Shown piece by piece: positions 25,947-34,031 of a DNA stretch of 64,000 bases (position 1 is the stretch's first letter; each line of letters opens with the position of its first letter). Origin of the DNA: Pseudoalteromonas ulvae UL12 (GTDB taxonomy: Bacteria > Pseudomonadota > Gammaproteobacteria > Enterobacterales > Alteromonadaceae); assembly GCF_014925405.1 (NCBI RefSeq), contig NZ_AQHJ01000034.1, positions 268,751 to 332,750 on the forward strand, read 5' to 3'. Under the pieces are notes generated by a model. The model ran no database searches, had not been told where the DNA came from, and was given only the letters and a program-made list of their open reading frames with translations. The position numbers and the translations under genes were made by a program.

Positions 25947-26666
25947 ATGGAGAGATTTTCGATTAAACAACCGCTGATTTTAGGGGCGTTATTGGCTATT
26001 GGTTTGAGTTCATTAGGCTGGCAAATCAAAACGGGTTTACTTGAGTACAAAGCGATGGAGCGTACCGTTTTAGTCAAAGGGCTTGCTGAACAAGAAGTAC
26101 TCGCCGACACCGTTATTTGGCCAATTCAATTTAGCGACACAGGCAATGATTTAGCTGAGCTTATTGAACAGGTTCAATCCAAAAATGAAGCGATTAATGC
26201 ATTTTTGGCTCTACATGGCTTTGATCCAAATGACGTGTCGTTAGGGGCGTTGGCGGTGATTGATAAGTTGGCCGATCAATATAGTAATAATCAAGGCGTT
26301 CAATATCGTTATCTAGTTCGCTCAACCATCACGGTGCATAGCCAAGAGCCTGAAAAAGTAAATAATGCATTAAGTAAAATTAGCCAGCTAGCGAAGCAAA
26401 ATATTGCGATAGCAGGACAAAATTACGAAAGCAGAGTGCAATATTCTTTTACCGGTTTAAATGATCTCAAACCACAGATGATCCAAACGGCGACCGAGCA
26501 AGCACGCGAAGTTGCCGAGAAATTTGCAAATGACTCGAAATCGAAATTAGGTAAAATAAAATCTGCGCGACAAGGGCAATTTAGCATATCAGATCGCGAT
26601 TCCAATACCCCACACATTAAACACGTGCGTGTAGTTTCAACCGTCGAATATTACTTATCAGATTAA
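25947..26666 (+). CDS. SIMPL-domain (DUF541) protein
   Basis: A 239-residue protein with an N-terminal membrane anchor (QPLILGALLAIGLSSLGWQI) and the SIMPL fold: RTVLVKGLAEQEVLADTVIWPIQF, then RYLVRSTITVHSQEPEKVNNAL and LKPQMIQTATEQAREVAEKFA. SIMPL proteins are periplasmic and associated with oxidative-stress phenotypes in some bacteria. A GGAAGAACGCC region precedes the ATG. It lies 27 bp after the cupin gene and 14 bp before the DUF1835-like gene, so the three look co-transcribed. Confidence 0.8.
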   Translation: MERFSIKQPLILGALLAIGLSSLGWQIKTGLLEYKAMERTVLVKGLAEQEVLADTVIWPIQFSDTGNDLAELIEQVQSKNEAINAFLALHGFDPNDVSLGALAVIDKLADQYSNNQGVQYRYLVRSTITVHSQEPEKVNNALSKISQLAKQNIAIAGQNYESRVQYSFTGLNDLKPQMIQTATEQAREVAEKFANDSKSKLGKIKSARQGQFSISDRDSNTPHIKHVRVVSTVEYYLSD

Positions 26667-26680
26667 TGGGCTAATCAGCG

Positions 26681-27514
26681 ATGCTTCATATTACCAATGG
26701 CGATAATGCGAATTTATACCTTAAAAGAATCGGTATTCAAGGTGAGTTTCAGGCTTGGCAAGATGCTTTACATGAAGGGCAAATTACGGCTCATACTGAC
26801 TTAAAAGACATCAGCGAAATACGCGGTCATTTTTTGGCTGAATATTTTTGTATTGATTTAAAAATTGTACAAGAAAAATTCGCTGAGCGTGATGATACAC
26901 TGCTTCAATTACCTGAGCATGAAGCTATCACGCTATGGCTGACTCCAGAACTATTTGATGCCTTAATAGGGTTGCAGTTTTTAGCTTGGTACCGAGCAAC
27001 GGGTCGACCATTAAACCAGCTTTTTATCGTGATGCTTCCGGAGTATTTGCCGCCTCACGATTTAAATCCAGAACAAATATCACAACATTATCAAAGTCGT
27101 TTTAATCCCAGCGCTGAGTTTATTCAATTAGCTGAACAAGTGTGGTTAGGGCTGGTGACTTCTCTGAGTATGCTCGAGCATACATTGACACTTGATTTTA
27201 AGTTTTGGCCAAATCTTAAACCTGCGATGATACGTTACTTAGAAGAGAAGCGTTTGAATCATGGTTATAATCGGACTCAATGGCAAATTATAGAAGCCCT
27301 CGCGAATGGGCCTTTATCATTGGCGCAATTATTTGGTGCGAATCAAAACCAAGAAGAAGTGATATTTATGGGCGATCTCAGCTTTTGGTGTTTACTTGAA
27401 CAAATGCGCGATATTATTAATATCGATACTGATGAATGTATTTTGCATCAAGATATTGAGTTTTATCACGGACATCGGTGCGAGCTTAACTCCAAAGGTT
27501 GCTCTTTGTTATAA
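26681..27514 (+). CDS. DUF1835-like domain protein
   Basis: A 277-residue cytosolic protein whose first 110 residues (MLHITNGDNANLYLKRIGI..GEFQAWQDALHEGQI...) resemble DUF1835, a domain of unknown function with an HxxNGD start. The rest is helical and ends in a short HRCELNSKGCSLL tail. I cannot assign a role. Third gene after the cupin and SIMPL genes. Its stop is 82 bp from the convergent LuxR gene; no strong terminator is visible between them. Confidence 0.65.
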   Translation: MLHITNGDNANLYLKRIGIQGEFQAWQDALHEGQITAHTDLKDISEIRGHFLAEYFCIDLKIVQEKFAERDDTLLQLPEHEAITLWLTPELFDALIGLQFLAWYRATGRPLNQLFIVMLPEYLPPHDLNPEQISQHYQSRFNPSAEFIQLAEQVWLGLVTSLSMLEHTLTLDFKFWPNLKPAMIRYLEEKRLNHGYNRTQWQIIEALANGPLSLAQLFGANQNQEEVIFMGDLSFWCLLEQMRDIINIDTDECILHQDIEFYHGHRCELNSKGCSLL

Positions 27515-27595
27515 ATCACTAGATATACATGTTGATTTTAGTCAATAACAGTTTTTTATACTGGCATTGAAAGGGGAATATATTTAACAATTAAT

Positions 27596-28288
27596 CTATA
27601 CAAAACCCATGGCACAAAACTTTGCGATAGCTTGTTGCCTATTCGTGCTATTAGTTTTTCGAATGCAATTAGCAATATGATAATTAACTGTTCGGTCTGT
27701 GATGGTTAATATTTGGCTTATTTCCCACGATGTTTTTCCTTCAGTTGCCCATTTTAAGCACTCAATCTCCCGTTTCGTGAATTTTATTTCATTTGCTTTA
27801 CCTTTTTTACTTCTTTTAAATGCATCATACATATATTGAACACGGACAATAGATTTAAAATACTCGTCTTTTAGTGTTTTTTCATCTTTTGTTCTTAATA
27901 TTAAGCAGCCATATTCATATGCTGAACCTTTAAAAGGAATGAGTAATGTGTCGCTAAAAATATAAAAAGCTTTTTTCTTTTTTAAATCTTTTAATTGGTA
28001 GTAATTACTTATTTCGTTGATTCTAATTGGTTTGAAATCTGATTGACAATAAGATTTAATTAACTGACTTTCTATGATTAATTGAGAAAGTGCACTGCCT
28101 AGAGTTCCATATATATTTACAGAATCTTTCTCTGGTAGATCGACAGAAAAAACACAGAGTGCGTAACTGATAGCGTTTAAATTTTTTGCTATGCACTTTA
28201 TTTCACATTCTAACTCAGCTAGCGAATTCACTATTTCGAGTTTTCTTGTTGAGCCTTTTAGGTTATTAGTTGTTACTTCAGAGAGCAC
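27596..28288 (-). CDS. LuxR-type solo regulator with divergent ligand domain
   Basis: A 230-residue regulator. The C-terminal half has a LuxR/GerE HTH (about residues 165-225): FTKREIECLKWATEGKTSWEIS and TVNYHIANCIRKTN. The N-terminal 160 residues look like an autoinducer-binding fold (Y-A-L-C-V-F...NIYGTL) but lack the obvious W-x3-Y and D-P pair of acyl-homoserine-lactone receptors, so another signal is likely. The start is a GTG at 28288 with GGTGA 6-8 nt upstream; an ATG just before it runs into a stop. No luxI-like gene is present. It is AT-rich relative to its neighbours and stands divergent from the secreted-protein/cytochrome operon at 29070, which it may control (inference from position). 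Confidence 0.75.
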   Translation of the reverse strand: MLSEVTTNNLKGSTRKLEIVNSLAELECEIKCIAKNLNAISYALCVFSVDLPEKDSVNIYGTLGSALSQLIIESQLIKSYCQSDFKPIRINEISNYYQLKDLKKKKAFYIFSDTLLIPFKGSAYEYGCLILRTKDEKTLKDEYFKSIVRVQYMYDAFKRSKKGKANEIKFTKREIECLKWATEGKTSWEISQILTITDRTVNYHIANCIRKTNSTNRQQAIAKFCAMGFV

Positions 28289-29069
28289 TTAGTTCACCAT
28301 TAATTTAAATAAAGTTGCAAGTAATAAAAGCTAAAAATGAAAGTTAACATATTAATTTAGAATTTTAGCGAATTAATAGCATGTATGAATAGCTATTTTT
28401 AATGGTTGCATAGGATGGTTTTTGGATTTAATAAAATTAATTATTGATGTTAATGCCAATTTAATTATTAAGTTGGGACTGTGATTAATAGTTGAAGATT
28501 TCTTATTGTAAATACTGGTTTTGTTTATTTTTATATAAATTTCAATTTCAATTTCGGATTTGTGACCGTTTGATGTCAATTTTAAGTCAGTTTGGTAATC
28601 TGATTTTTTTACTTTAAAGTTACTAATTAGAGATTTTTTAGTTGTTTTTCTTTTAAACAAGTACGAACTTATTGCTGGTTTTAAACTGTTTAATTTGACT
28701 CGTGCCCACGCCGTATTAATCATTTCAATTAATCTAATAAAAACTTCTTATAAATAATGATAACAAGAATTATTAGTGATTCATAGTGCCTTTTATGGGT
28801 ACTGGTATATTTATCAGGTTTAATTGTTTTTAAAATTTTCATCCCAGAGAATCATATCGAGCTTTCATGTCGGTTTAATGAAGATTAAATCATCTTTGGG
28901 CTTAAGAACCTTTGTACATTGAATTTATGAAAATATTTATCTGATTACTGAGGGATTTAAATATATGTAATCAGGTAGGTGCTTTATAGGTTTGAGTTGT
29001 AACAAGTATTTGTCAAGGGAACGTTAATTTAAACAATACACTTAAAATTTAAGAGATTAGATAAATATC
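28289..29069. other. AT-rich intergenic region before the secreted-protein/cytochrome operon
   Basis: This 781-bp stretch is clearly more AT-rich than the rest of the window. I see no convincing gene: one minus-strand open frame (28373-28723, 116 codons) lacks a ribosome site and reads as low-complexity Lys/Ile/Asn. A perfect short dyad CTTAAA-A-TTTAAG lies at 29041-29053, 17 bp before the start of the next gene. The region is large enough to hold the promoter and operators of both the LuxR-type gene and the operon. Confidence 0.6.
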
Positions 29070-30332
29070 ATGACATCAACAATCAAAAAATCGAAACTAG
29101 CATTAGCATTGACTGCTGCTGCTTTTTCAGCATTTGCAACCGCTGCGCCATTAGATCAATCAGAAAAAGATGTTCAAGGCTTTTTCTCTGTCGATACTCA
29201 GCAAGCATATAATTTATATGCTGATTCTGCTGATCAAAACTTAGTTTGGTATGTTCCTAAAGTAGGCCAAATTGCTTTGTCGGGAGCCAGCACTTCCGCC
29301 CCTAAACCTCGTTTTTCAGTTTATTCTCGCGCACCTTGGACGGGTATTTTTGCAGGCCAAAATTTAGTTCATTTTGGTGGTGCATTTAATACCTCAGGTG
29401 ACCGTGGTGCGCTTTTAAAGCTAGAAAGTGAAGCACAAGCTCAAGGATTTCGAGTCGCTCCAGCTCAAGCTGCAAAAGTAACAACTAAGTTTTTATTAAC
29501 TGATTTGGTTGTTGGTAATGATGGTCGAATTGACACTCATTGTGATACTGAAGAGTGGACAGGCCCTAATGGCACTGTGCTTATTCCGGTATGTAAGGCA
29601 TTAAATAACCAAGGAGAGTGGGTTAATACTGACTTCCTGTCGAAATTTAGAGCTGCGACCCCACGAGGGAATAGCACTGTATCGACTTATATCCCATTCC
29701 AAGCGACCAGCATGCCTGATTGGGATTTCACGATTCAAGAGTGGATGGAAACGGGCTCAAACTGGGATGCGAATATTCAAGCTGTAGCTGAGTGGGAACT
29801 GACCACAGTCAAAAAAGTGCGTGTAGCAAGAATCAATATTGATTGGTCACGTACTTTTGAGCAAGCGAGCACTTTTTTTGCAATTCATAATAATGCTTGC
29901 TTAGAAGTTGAAATTGGGACTTTCTTCAAGCGTTTACTTGATAACCAAAATGGTGAATCGGGTATTACAGTTGAGTATTTACAAGCAGATGGTTCATATG
30001 CCAAAGAACCAACTTCTGAAGAGCACTTCATTCAAACAGTTGAAGCAGTTCGCAAAGAAATGCGTGATGAATTGTTTAATGAGATGCGTGATTATGGCCA
30101 ATCTCAAATTGGTGATGTGAATAGAGAAGCCACAGCCATGTACACCTTAAGAGCTAATTATGAAAAATTAGTATTTAAACGTAACGAAACTCGTTACGTA
30201 TCTTGGAATCCAGGTTCAAGTGTGACTAATGCCGCTACAAATATGAATATTCAATGTGTTCGTGGTGGATTTGGTACGCAAGTAACTTGGGATATGGATG
30301 ATGCTGCGTGTAGAAATATCGCGGGTCAATAA
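29070..30332 (+). CDS. Secreted protein of unknown family, paralogue of the 32479 gene
   Basis: A 420-residue protein with a signal peptide ending ATAAPLD. I recognise no domain. Segments shared with the 492-residue protein at 32479 include FSVDTQQAYNLYADS, VWYVPKVG, a Cys pair in HCDTEEW..PNG..IPVCKAL..QGEW, PDWDFTIQEWMETGSNWDA and a late MNIQC. This marks a two-domain paralogous family with probable disulfides. It is predicted periplasmic or surface-exposed and soluble. Start ATG has only a weak AAGAG far upstream. It is the first gene of four on this strand that also contain a tetra-haem cytochrome; the next gene begins 85 bp later. No catalytic motif is visible. Confidence 0.75.
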   Translation: MTSTIKKSKLALALTAAAFSAFATAAPLDQSEKDVQGFFSVDTQQAYNLYADSADQNLVWYVPKVGQIALSGASTSAPKPRFSVYSRAPWTGIFAGQNLVHFGGAFNTSGDRGALLKLESEAQAQGFRVAPAQAAKVTTKFLLTDLVVGNDGRIDTHCDTEEWTGPNGTVLIPVCKALNNQGEWVNTDFLSKFRAATPRGNSTVSTYIPFQATSMPDWDFTIQEWMETGSNWDANIQAVAEWELTTVKKVRVARINIDWSRTFEQASTFFAIHNNACLEVEIGTFFKRLLDNQNGESGITVEYLQADGSYAKEPTSEEHFIQTVEAVRKEMRDELFNEMRDYGQSQIGDVNREATAMYTLRANYEKLVFKRNETRYVSWNPGSSVTNAATNMNIQCVRGGFGTQVTWDMDDAACRNIAGQ

Positions 30333-30417
30333 TTATCCACAGTACATATTGAGCTTGAAACCCAGTTAAGGTTTCAAGCTTTATGGCCTTATTTATCAGC
30401 TCCAAGTAGGAAGAAAA

Positions 30418-31281
30418 ATGAATACAAAAATAGTATTGAGCACGCTACTTTTTAGTGGTTTAACATGTATCAACGTTGGTGCGACGACATTAGATGAAAT
30501 AGATTTTGCCAGCGCAATCGAAACGCAAGACTTACTGTATGCGCCAATAAAAGGTACAACCTCCAATCGTGGTGCCTTTTGGTATAAAGATATACAACAA
30601 AAAGTAGTGGGACCTTCTAGCGCCGGTTGGGGAATAAAACGAATTACGGTTAGAGCTTTTCCACAAAGCCATAATAATAATGTCTATACTGATTTTGTTT
30701 CTGCTAATAGCATCCTTGATATTCGACAAAACATTTTACCAACAGACGCTATTTTATGTGAAGCAACAGACGCATTGGTCAATAAATTGAAGGATTATGG
30801 AATTTATTACAACCTTCAATCTAATACAGGGAATTACCCGAGCGTCTGTTCTTTACAGTTAAAATATCAAACTAGTAATGAACAACAAGAAGCTGAGATA
30901 GTTGATTTTATTAATCAAAATAAAGTCATCAATGTTAGTTACAATATTTTAAGTTCAGCGACACCTGCTGTTTATATGGATGCACCTGCTATTGTGTCTG
31001 CATTAGTGGATGACTCCATCTTGGTGCTGGATGTGCCAAAAGAGCGCTATACAGGCGATGCATACAAGGTGCTTTTTCAAAGTGCTCAATATGCGAGCTC
31101 ATTGTTTCGAAGTGATAAAACCAATGGTGAGCAGCTTGAATATACTGATTGGAAACGCTTCATCGATTTACATGAGTTTTCGACTTCAGCCACATTATTA
31201 CTTGATAAAAGCAAGGTGGAACAGCAGGTTGAAGTGACTGTCCCAGGTAGTCAAGAGCAAATTTTGAGTGTGAACTTTTAA
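30418..31281 (+). CDS. Secreted protein of unknown function in cytochrome operon
   Basis: A 287-residue protein with a signal peptide (ends CINVGATTLDE). The mature part contains LLYAPIKGTTSNRGAFWYKD, a distant echo of the WYVPKVG segment of the flanking paralogues, and two Cys in ILCEATDAL and SVCSLQL that could pair. A C-terminal LLLDKSKVEQQVEVTVPGS is beta-rich. I do not recognise a family. AGGAAGA precedes the ATG. The cytochrome gene starts 1 bp after its stop, which indicates co-translation. Confidence 0.72.
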   Translation: MNTKIVLSTLLFSGLTCINVGATTLDEIDFASAIETQDLLYAPIKGTTSNRGAFWYKDIQQKVVGPSSAGWGIKRITVRAFPQSHNNNVYTDFVSANSILDIRQNILPTDAILCEATDALVNKLKDYGIYYNLQSNTGNYPSVCSLQLKYQTSNEQQEAEIVDFINQNKVINVSYNILSSATPAVYMDAPAIVSALVDDSILVLDVPKERYTGDAYKVLFQSAQYASSLFRSDKTNGEQLEYTDWKRFIDLHEFSTSATLLLDKSKVEQQVEVTVPGSQEQILSVNF

Positions 31282-31282
31282 G

Positions 31283-32482
31283 TTGATTCGTTACTTAATA
31301 CTGATTTGGGCTCTACTTTTGCTTTCACTTTCTTATGAGAGCCAAGCCGAAGTAGACACCTTAATTAGTGAGTGCCAAGGATGTCATACCGACAACCGTA
31401 TCGTGGTCGAAGAGCGCTTTTCTAATGGGTTTGGTAAATGGACAGATGCGCAATGTTTTGGTTGTCATCAAGAAATTACCCAGATTGCGGTTAAGTTTAA
31501 TTCAGGAGAAAAAGATAAACGCTATTTTAGCTTGCCTGTTAGTGACACTAAATTGAAGCTAATCGGCCATCATGCTTTATCTTATTTAAATGCGCCTCTT
31601 AACCCAGTGAGACATTCCGCCAAACGAGAGCGATTTGATCGTGTTTCTTTGGAAGGTTTTTTGAAAAGACCGTTCGGCAAGTGTGATCAGTCTGGAAGTT
31701 GCCAAGCACCAACGATGATGGCATACCCAAAATTATCAAAGCAAAGCTTAGAGCATTTCGCTCAATGGCTAGCCCCATCAACAAAAAGTAGCAGTAATAA
31801 TGTAACTCCATCAGATGATGCCACTGCTACTTTAGTTGGCGAGACTGTTTTTGAAAGAAAATGCGCAGCGTGTCATAGAGATAGTGTTGTGAGTGGTTAC
31901 AACACTGTCGGGCTTAGCTTATTTTCGGAGCGGTGGTTATTTAAGTATGCCAATAAATTGTCAACTACTGATACGCCCGAACGTAATATGCCAACTGTTG
32001 CAATAACTAAAGCTGAAGCTACGCAATTGGCTGCTTTTTTTAATATTGAGCGCGCCAATCAAGAGCGTCAACTAGATAATTCACTCCGCGATATTCCCAC
32101 TATTTTTAAACAAGATGAGAGTTCCCCACTTTCAAAGGGAGAGCGTTTTTATCTTTGGAAACGACTGTGGCGAGATAATAGCTGCGTTCATTGTCATGGT
32201 ATTGAAGGGCGAGCAAATCGTGCTTTTGATACCTCTGAAGCTGGTATTACTCGTTGGGTAACCACCAATGACCCGTTTGATTTATATGCTCGGTTAGTGA
32301 CTCGGAAAAAAGAATCTCAATTTGGGATTGGAGCTAAGCGCCCTGGCATGCCAATGACCAAACCCCCAGTCCCCATGGAAGTGACTTCTTTAATTAGCCG
32401 TTGGATAAAAAATGGCTGTGTTGATTTACACAACGAAGTGCTTTGCAAAAATAATAAATTGAATAATAAGAAGGTTAAATGA
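31283..32482 (+). CDS. Tetra-haem secreted cytochrome c
   Basis: A 399-residue exported protein with four CxxCH haem c sites: CQGCH (Cys31), CFGCH (Cys58), CAACH (Cys194) and CVHCH (Cys301). Possible distal Met ligands are in PTMMAYP (145-146), ERNMPTV (236) and RPGMPMTKPP (356-358). The layout suggests an N-terminal di-haem part and two mono-haem cytochrome c domains. Two further Cys pairs (134/140 and 379/388) could be disulfides. The start is a TTG at 31283, 1 bp after the upstream stop. It overlaps the next gene by 4 bp. Role: electron transfer in or outside the periplasm, partner unknown; the flanking secreted proteins are the obvious candidates. Confidence 0.85.
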   Translation: MIRYLILIWALLLLSLSYESQAEVDTLISECQGCHTDNRIVVEERFSNGFGKWTDAQCFGCHQEITQIAVKFNSGEKDKRYFSLPVSDTKLKLIGHHALSYLNAPLNPVRHSAKRERFDRVSLEGFLKRPFGKCDQSGSCQAPTMMAYPKLSKQSLEHFAQWLAPSTKSSSNNVTPSDDATATLVGETVFERKCAACHRDSVVSGYNTVGLSLFSERWLFKYANKLSTTDTPERNMPTVAITKAEATQLAAFFNIERANQERQLDNSLRDIPTIFKQDESSPLSKGERFYLWKRLWRDNSCVHCHGIEGRANRAFDTSEAGITRWVTTNDPFDLYARLVTRKKESQFGIGAKRPGMPMTKPPVPMEVTSLISRWIKNGCVDLHNEVLCKNNKLNNKKVK

Positions 32483-33957
32483 AAGTCATGTATTTCAAGC
32501 TGCAGCTGATATGCGCCATTGTATTGTGCTTAATCGTTAGCAATCAGAGCAGTGCAACTCCAGTATCGCCTGAAGTTGATAATATCGCCAGCCGATTTAG
32601 CGTTGATATCCAAAGAGAATTTCATTTATTCTCTGATTCGTTAAATCGCCGAACCGTGTGGTATATCCCTAAAGTTGGCGGCATTAAAAGGGTCGGTAAT
32701 AGTCCGGCGTTTTCAGTGTTTGCAACCACCATCGAAACAGGCCCTTTTTCTGGTGAAAGTGCGGTGAATTTTGAAGGAAAGTTTAATGCATTGAGTCGCA
32801 CTTCTTTGATTGCAAGATTAAATGCAGAAGCGTCAAGCAAAGGTTTGTTGATTAAACCGGCTGAGATATCAGCCGCGGATACTCGTGTATTATTGGCAGG
32901 TTTTCAGTTAGATAATGACGGACAACTAAAAACCACTTGTGACATTGAAATATGGCAAAGCCCAAATGGGCCAATTCAAATCCCTGTTTGTAAGGCTTTG
33001 GACGATCAAGGAAACTGGCAAGAAGTTGACTTTTTATCTTCATTTTTAGCCATGTTGCCCATCGCAGGGAGTATCAATCAAGATATTCCATTTAAGGGGC
33101 AAACACTTCCTGGTTGGGATATGGCTATTTCAGATTTATTGGTGACAGGTTCTAGTTGGGATGCTGAAATCCAATTATTAACAGATTGGAAATTGAAAAC
33201 GAATACTCAACTTAGAGATGCGCGCGTTACTGTAAAATGGCGTGATTTAGTTAAGTATATGATTACAAAAATGATAGAGAATCGTTATTGGTCAATTACT
33301 AAAAGTAAACTAGATAGAATATTAACCCAAGCCATAAATAACCGCAGTGGTATCTCAGTACTGTATTTCCATAGTAATGGCTTAACTTCACAATCACCGC
33401 AAGACGCGAGTCAAAAAAATAGAATAAAAAACAACTTATTACATGTATTAAGAAAAGAGTTATTCATCCCTGTTTTTAGCCCGCGAAATGTGCTGACTAA
33501 TTTAGTGTCAAAACCGGATCCGATTAACCCACACTTACCTTACACAACACCTAGTTTTGAAGAGGTGGAAAGAAAGTGGCGTAAAAACTCTGATCATGTT
33601 TACGAAAGAGTTGTTCAACCAGTTTACAGTATCAATGTCAATAAGGCTTCAGCTTATTACCCGCCTCCTCAGTGCCCATACACCAGCGCTGTTAATTCGA
33701 CAAGAGCTTACCAATGTCATGATCCTGAGCCTTGTTTATATTCAGCTAGAGGTGAGTGTTACCCACCACCACCTCCAATTTGGGAAGCGCGATATATCTT
33801 AAAATCAAATTATTGGCGATTGTTAAGCAAGCCATCATCTAGCTTTAATGTTTACTTGAACGGAATAGAGATGCTCAATGCTTCAACTTATATGACCATT
33901 GACTGTATTGAAGGGGATATTGATGTGCCGCTCAGGTATGTCGCTAATTGCCAATAA
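32479..33957 (+). CDS. Secreted paralogue of the 29070 protein with Cys/Pro-rich insert
   Basis: A 492-residue protein with a signal peptide (ends QSSATPVS). It aligns with the 420-residue protein across its length: FSVDIQREFHLFSDS, VWYIPKVGGI, TCDIEIW..PNG..IPVCKALDDQGNW, PGWDMAISDLLVTGSSWDA and a C-terminal YMTIDC. It differs by an insert around residues 393-433 containing PPPQC, YQCHDPEPC and GECYPPPPP, that is four Cys within a proline-rich stretch. The start overlaps the tetra-haem gene by 4 bp (ATGA) with AAGG upstream, so it is translationally coupled. Family and role are unknown. A strong terminator closes the operon. Confidence 0.75.
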   Translation: MKVMYFKLQLICAIVLCLIVSNQSSATPVSPEVDNIASRFSVDIQREFHLFSDSLNRRTVWYIPKVGGIKRVGNSPAFSVFATTIETGPFSGESAVNFEGKFNALSRTSLIARLNAEASSKGLLIKPAEISAADTRVLLAGFQLDNDGQLKTTCDIEIWQSPNGPIQIPVCKALDDQGNWQEVDFLSSFLAMLPIAGSINQDIPFKGQTLPGWDMAISDLLVTGSSWDAEIQLLTDWKLKTNTQLRDARVTVKWRDLVKYMITKMIENRYWSITKSKLDRILTQAINNRSGISVLYFHSNGLTSQSPQDASQKNRIKNNLLHVLRKELFIPVFSPRNVLTNLVSKPDPINPHLPYTTPSFEEVERKWRKNSDHVYERVVQPVYSINVNKASAYYPPPQCPYTSAVNSTRAYQCHDPEPCLYSARGECYPPPPPIWEARYILKSNYWRLLSKPSSSFNVYLNGIEMLNASTYMTIDCIEGDIDVPLRYVANCQ

Positions 33958-33971
33958 CGATTTCATGAAAC

Positions 33972-34008
33972 AAAAAAACCAGTCATAACAATGACTGGTT
34001 TTTTATTA
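33972..34008. terminator. Bidirectional rho-independent terminator
   Basis: Perfect 10-bp stem AACCAGTCAT (33977-33986) / ATGACTGGTT (33991-34000) with loop AACA, A-run on the left and T-run on the right. It ends both the cytochrome operon and the convergent DUF885 gene. Confidence 0.95.
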
Positions 34009-34031
34009 GCTTAAGCTTTGTTTGTATTGAA

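Noticed and set aside
28373..28723. 116-codon open frame on the minus strand in the AT-rich gap
   Set aside because: No ribosome site, low-complexity Lys/Ile/Asn content, and strongly AT-rich DNA; more likely chance.
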